From assembly GCA_003483345.1 (NCBI GenBank), contig DMWH01000287.1, forward strand, positions 3,095 through 8,793: a stretch of 5,699 nt of DNA, read 5' to 3'. Below the pieces are notes generated by a model. That model ran no database searches. It saw only the letters and a program-made list of their open reading frames with translations, and had not been told where the DNA came from. Of the stretch, positions 5,558 through 5,699 are shown piece after piece. The translations under genes and the position numbers were made by a program. This DNA comes from Clostridiales bacterium (GTDB lineage Bacteria; Bacillota; Clostridia; Tissierellales; Sedimentibacteraceae). Numbering within the stretch: the stretch's first letter is position 1; each line of letters starts with the position of its first letter.

Positions 5558-5699
5558 TCAGTTCTGTACTTTTGACATCAAAACTACACACTCCACATGC
5601 ACCGTATCGGGGAACATATCCACGCCGCACAGCCGTGCTGGCGCATACCCCATCCCCGCCAAGGTCGCCGCATCTCGTGCAAGCGTTGCGGGGTTGCAG
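5558..5699 (-). CDS. rlmD: RlmD/RumA-type 23S rRNA (uracil-5-)-methyltransferase, C-terminal end only
   Basis: Only the last 46 codons are in the window; the gene continues past 5699. The fragment opens with [10 protein letters not shown], the TrmA/RumA-family motif whose cysteine is the catalytic nucleophile attacking uracil C6. It closes with [16 protein letters not shown], which holds the conserved glutamate general base. The Cys-to-Glu distance of 35 residues and about 45 residues after the Cys match E. coli RlmD (C389, E424, 433 residues), so the C-terminus is natural and not truncated. The enzyme makes m5U in 23S rRNA using SAM. Its codons are markedly richer in G and C than the mef, msr(D) and downstream genes. 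It may be the host copy beside an insertion point or a copy carried on a mobile element. Membership of the m5U methyltransferase family is secure; the exact paralogue is less so. Confidence 0.88.
   Translation of the reverse strand, partial: CNPATLARDAATLAGMGYAPARLCGVDMFPDTVHVECVVLMSKVQN

Noticed and set aside
5412..5630. Minus-strand ORF of 72 codons
   Set aside because: It runs out of frame through the rlmD end, its terminator and the mef -35 region; the frame with the RlmD motifs is the real one.

Overview
The window is an antibiotic-resistance segment from a low-GC Gram-positive bacterium (Firmicutes: a Streptococcus/Enterococcus-type host or a gut clostridium carrying a mobile cassette). 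Every gene is on the minus strand, so transcription runs from high to low coordinates. The core is a complete macrolide efflux and ribosome-protection operon, mef(A)-msr(D). It retains both of its regulatory leader peptides, MTASMRLR ahead of mef and MYLIFM ahead of msr(D).

Region by region, from the right end: 5558-5699 is the last 46 codons of an RlmD/RumA-type 23S rRNA uracil methyltransferase, clearly GC-richer than the rest, closed by a strong terminator at 5488-5527. About 70 bp of AT-rich DNA follow, then a TTGACA/TAAAAT promoter (5386-5415). The mef leader of about 330 nt holds the first leader peptide, an attenuator just after it and a second terminator hairpin. Next come mef(A) (5053-3836), a 120-nt spacer with the second leader peptide and mutually exclusive hairpins, and msr(D) (3715-2252). 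A 230-bp gap then carries a terminator facing the opposite way and a possible third leader ORF. After it comes a tight three-gene set: a nucleotidyltransferase, a SAM methyltransferase overlapping it by 4 bp, and an HD-domain protein that runs off the left edge.

Mef(A) exports 14- and 15-membered macrolides across the membrane, while the ABC-F protein Msr(D) works on the ribosome to relieve the drug block. The leaders couple expression to drug-induced ribosome stalling. The downstream trio is a separate module. From memory, the nucleotidyltransferase/methyltransferase pair resembles genes found beside aminoglycoside-resistance clusters in Gram-positives, but its function is not known from this sequence. 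No transposase, integrase, relaxase, tRNA, rRNA or CRISPR array is visible. Mobility is inferred from the resistance genes, the base-composition step and the adjacent rlmD 3' end, a gene type used as an insertion target by streptococcal resistance elements.
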